Assembly (NCBI GenBank): GCA_963660495.1
Contig: CAVKYO010000051.1
Span: 1 to 8,882, forward strand
Reading direction: 5' to 3'
DNA: 8,882 bases
DNA from: CAG-877 sp963660495
GTDB taxonomy: Bacteria > Bacillota_I > Bacilli_A > RF39 > UBA660
The position numbers and the translations under genes are program-made. Under the pieces are notes generated by a model. That model had not been told where the DNA came from, did not search any database, and was given only the letters and a program-made list of their open reading frames with translations. Shown here in pieces: positions 7,291-8,882 of the stretch (positions within the stretch are counted from its first letter, which is position 1; every line of letters begins with the position of its first letter).

Positions 7291-7866
7291 TTACTCCTTA
7301 CTTTCTTCATTTGTTGTTTCTAGTACTTTTATAATTCCATGGTAGTGAAGATTATTTGCTAAACTTACGCCTGTATTATTAGTAATCCAAATCCTTATTG
7401 AATAATCTTTTTCTCCTAGGGCTTTAATTGTATCTGTTGCGAGTATACCTGATTCTAAATCTGTTAGATTATAAACATTATTTTTATTTGAATCTTCTTT
7501 TACTGATACTTTTAGTAATTCTTTTGGAACTTGATAGATTTCACAATAATCTGTTATTATTTTTTCTAAGTTATCTATTAAGACTAATTGATAGGTCACT
7601 GGCTCTACTAGGTTATTTTTTATAGTTAATGTGTAGGCTTTAGATGATAGACCAATGGCATCTGTTACAGGAGATGGATCAACTAGATTAATTTCAGCTC
7701 CTTCTTTATCGTGAAATACTATTTCTAATGAATCAGATGTATATTCTACATTTCTTGCTTCTGTATATTTATAGTAAATACTATGTGTTGCGACAATAGC
7801 AATTAAAAGTATAAATGTTATTGTTACTAAGTTTTTAATTAGATATTTTTTTCTATTGTAATACAT
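7291..7866 (-). CDS. Membrane-anchored exported protein of unknown function
   Basis: I do not recognise a named family. The 191-residue protein begins with a basic tip (YNRKKYLIK), then one hydrophobic helix at about 12-32, which acts as a signal anchor or an uncleaved signal peptide. There is no lipobox. The remaining 155 or so residues should be outside the membrane. They alternate short beta-type stretches with Asn- and Asp-rich turns (SLEIVF, AYTLTIKNN, VTYQLVLIDN, DYSIRIWITNN, HYHGIIKVLE), which suggests an immunoglobulin-like sandwich, a fold also seen in TasA/camelysin-type surface proteins; that link is a guess. The GAGG ribosome binding site is 6 bases before ATG. It is the first gene of the DUF177-rpmF transcript, behind two promoters, and its last codons carry the next gene's AAGGAG. 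Confidence 0.72.
   Translation of the reverse strand: MYYNRKKYLIKNLVTITFILLIAIVATHSIYYKYTEARNVEYTSDSLEIVFHDKEGAEINLVDPSPVTDAIGLSSKAYTLTIKNNLVEPVTYQLVLIDNLEKIITDYCEIYQVPKELLKVSVKEDSNKNNVYNLTDLESGILATDTIKALGEKDYSIRIWITNNTGVSLANNLHYHGIIKVLETTNEESKE
7294..7299 (-). promoter_or_regulatory. Ribosome binding site deciding the DUF177 start
   Basis: AAGGAG on the minus strand, just before the TAA of the upstream gene and 10 bases before ATG 7283. The alternative ATG at 7310 lies upstream of it and has only an A-rich stretch before it. Confidence 0.65.
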
Positions 7867-7883
7867 ATTGCACCTCTTATATA

Positions 7884-7912
7884 ATGATAATATTTATAGA
7901 ATGTTTAGTCAA
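7884..7912 (-). promoter_or_regulatory. Sigma-A-type promoter, proximal
   Basis: Minus strand: TTGACT (7912-7907), a 17-base spacer, then TATCAT (7889-7884). Each box matches consensus at 5 of 6 positions with ideal spacing. Transcription should start around 7877, leaving a very short leader before the ribosome binding site of the gene starting at 7866. It probably drives the exported protein, DUF177 and rpmF. Confidence 0.65.
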
Positions 7913-7926
7913 TTATTCTTTTTCTT

Positions 7927-7955
7927 AATATAGCATATTTTCTAATTATTTACAA
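7927..7955 (-). promoter_or_regulatory. Second promoter candidate, distal, extended -10
   Basis: Minus strand: TTGTAA (7955-7950, 4 of 6), a 17-base spacer that ends in TGC, then TATATT (7932-7927, 5 of 6). The TG one base before the -10 makes an extended -10 element. It lies directly after the terminator at 7960-7989, as expected for a fresh start of transcription. Confidence 0.45.
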
Positions 7956-7959
7956 ACGG

Positions 7960-7989
7960 AAATAAAAGTAACTCCAAAAATGAAGTTAC
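7960..7989 (-). terminator. Rho-independent terminator closing the decayed region
   Basis: Minus strand: GTAACTTCA, loop TTTT, TGGAGTTAC (9-bp stem with one G-T pair), then TTTTATTT. It begins inside the last codon of the HPt reading frame, whose stop is in the left arm. The reverse strand has no T run, so it works in one direction only. It probably survives from the intact ancestor of the kinase remnant. Confidence 0.75.
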
Positions 7990-8496
7990 ATATCTCTCAT
8001 AATTTTAACAGCTACATCTTTTGCTTCCTCTAAGTCTTTAAAATGTTTATCTACATATTCCTTATCTTTATCTTTACTCTTTAATTCATGTAAGAAACTA
8101 ATATTAGCTAATTTTGTAAATCCTAAGTACTTACAATCACTTTTTAATGAATGTACTTCTACTGCATAATTTTCTAAGTCTCCTGACTTTTTATATTTTT
8201 TTAGTTTCTTTATTTATTGAAATTTTATATACATAGTATGTAAATAATCCAGTCCAACTAATTAAATAAATTAAATATGTTTTATAAATTGCATTGGCTA
8301 TAATGGGATGCTGACTATATATTAGAGATCCAACAGTACATAACAATTCCAATATAAGGCCTATAAAATTTAATATTATTAATATCTTATAAATCTTTGT
8401 TTCATAATTATTGGCATGTTTCTTTTTGAGAAAAAGAACGTTTATTAAAATAGAAAACGGAATAGCACAAATTGGAAAAAAAATACCTGTTCCCAT
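7986..8496 (-). pseudogene. Remnant of a membrane hybrid histidine kinase: sensor start joined to HPt end
   Basis: Two pieces lie in different frames. From ATG 8496 to TAA 8191 a 101-residue open frame gives three hydrophobic helices (about residues 4-24, 37-62 and 68-90), like the start of a multi-helix membrane sensor. From about 8213 to TAA 7986, shifted by one base, a 75-codon frame with no usable start codon encodes an HPt domain: YAVEVHSLKSDCKYLGF, with the phosphorylatable His at 8153-8151, then a helical HELKSKDKDKEY part. HPt domains of this type commonly close large hybrid kinases. The histidine kinase, ATPase and receiver parts are missing, so the simplest reading is a large internal deletion at an A-rich junction (about 8185-8215). 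AGGAG lies 11 bases before ATG 8496. The membrane half could still be made as a small protein. Confidence 0.62.
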
Positions 8497-8539
8497 AAAA
8501 ACTTCAACTCCTAATTTATCCTTTTATTCTTTTACTTTT

Positions 8540-8806
8540 TTATTTTACTTTTACTTTGTTTTCTGTTGCTAATTTTATTTCGGCATCTTTTTCTAGATTT
8601 TGATAGTCTATTTTTTCTGATCCCGGTATTCTTGGCAGACTGTCTACAAATTCTACATATGAAGGTATTTCATATGTTTTTAGTTGAGTTTTTCTTCCGT
8701 TTGATACAGTTGTTGGAATGTAGAATAAATCTTTTATATGTCCTAATGTATCTTCATCTGGAAAGTAGCCGTCATTTAAAACAATATAGGCCTTGTTTAC
8801 ATCCAA
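8540..8806 (-). pseudogene. C-terminal fragment of an AMP-forming acyl ligase
   Basis: An 88-codon frame matching only the small mobile C-terminal subdomain of the ANL family (acyl-CoA synthetases, fatty acid ligases). KAYIVLNDGYF parallels the AxVVLxDG strand. YEIPSYVEFVDSLPRIPG followed by SEKIDY parallels the YxxPxxxxFVDxLPxTPxGKID block, including the Lys (8614-8612) that acts in adenylation. The roughly 400-residue ATP-binding core is absent, so it cannot adenylate anything alone. The open frame reaches TTG 8839, but the similarity starts near 8800. A strong AAGGAGG sits 6 bases before TTG 8806, so a small protein could still be translated. An out-of-frame ATG at 8802 after the same site is followed at once by TAA. 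It lies next to the kinase remnant. Confidence 0.55.
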
Positions 8807-8850
8807 AAAATACCTCCTTCTCATTTTTACAAATGACAAAAAGGTATTTT
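8807..8850 (-). repeat. Imperfect nested inverted repeat around the fragment's ribosome binding site
   Basis: Outer arms AAAATACCT (8850-8842) and AGGTATTTT (8815-8807) are perfectly complementary over 9 bp. Inner arms TCATTT and AAATGA (8836-8831 and 8826-8821) pair over a four-base loop. On the minus strand the right outer arm runs into more Ts, so it may be a weak terminator of a gene beyond the window. It would also pair part of the AAGGAGG of the ligase fragment. Both readings are tentative. Confidence 0.4.
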
Positions 8851-8882
8851 ACAATAAAATAGAGACATTTTCACTTATTATT

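Noticed and set aside
7428..7625. Plus-strand open frame of 65 codons rich in Leu and Tyr
   Set aside because: It lies wholly inside the minus-strand exported-protein gene, has low-complexity composition expected from the reverse of AT-rich coding sequence, and shows no recognisable domain.
8566..8862. Plus-strand open frame of 98 codons, Phe- and Leu-rich
   Set aside because: It is the reverse of the ligase fragment, which has clear family motifs on the minus strand. Its hydrophobic look comes from reversed Lys and Glu codons.

Overview
This AT-rich window, clearly under one third G+C, has every recognisable gene on the minus strand. So it reads right to left: transcription runs from about 8800 down to 20. 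The organism looks like a low-GC Bacillota/Bacilli member, possibly from the gut-associated RF39-like lineages or relatives of Erysipelotrichia and Mollicutes; that placement is an inference. The sequence shows strong AGGAGG-type ribosome binding sites, TGG for Trp and TGA used as a real stop (end of the DUF177 gene), so it uses the standard bacterial code, not the Mycoplasma code. It also carries the Firmicutes-type order addB-addA and the widespread DUF177-rpmF pair.

Region by region, in transcription order. (1) 8882-7960 is a decayed stretch. It holds a short fragment matching only the C-terminal subdomain of an AMP-forming acyl ligase. After it comes a remnant that joins the first three membrane helices of a sensor to an HPt phosphotransfer domain, with no kinase or receiver in between. 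A good Rho-independent terminator closes the stretch. (2) 7955-6567 is a compact unit behind tandem sigma-A-like promoters: an exported, membrane-anchored protein of unknown function, a DUF177/YlbN-like protein and ribosomal protein L32, ending in a terminator that overlaps the last codons of rpmF. (3) 6530-20 is a second tightly packed run: a short AddB, AddA, a histidine-phosphatase-family enzyme and a NUDIX hydrolase, with 1-27 bases between genes.

AddB and AddA together should form the two-nuclease, one-helicase machine that resects double-strand breaks for RecA. The downstream phosphatase and NUDIX enzyme probably act on small phosphorylated metabolites or nucleotides; their link to repair is only positional.

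The most striking observation is in L32. A well-placed ribosome binding site shows that translation starts nine residues before the usual mature N-terminus. Those nine residues closely resemble the L27 leader that the protease Prp removes in Firmicutes, and cutting at the equivalent bond would give exactly the normal mature L32 end (AVPFRK). Other points of interest are an unusually small AddB with no Walker A motif, and the core-deleted histidine kinase remnant.
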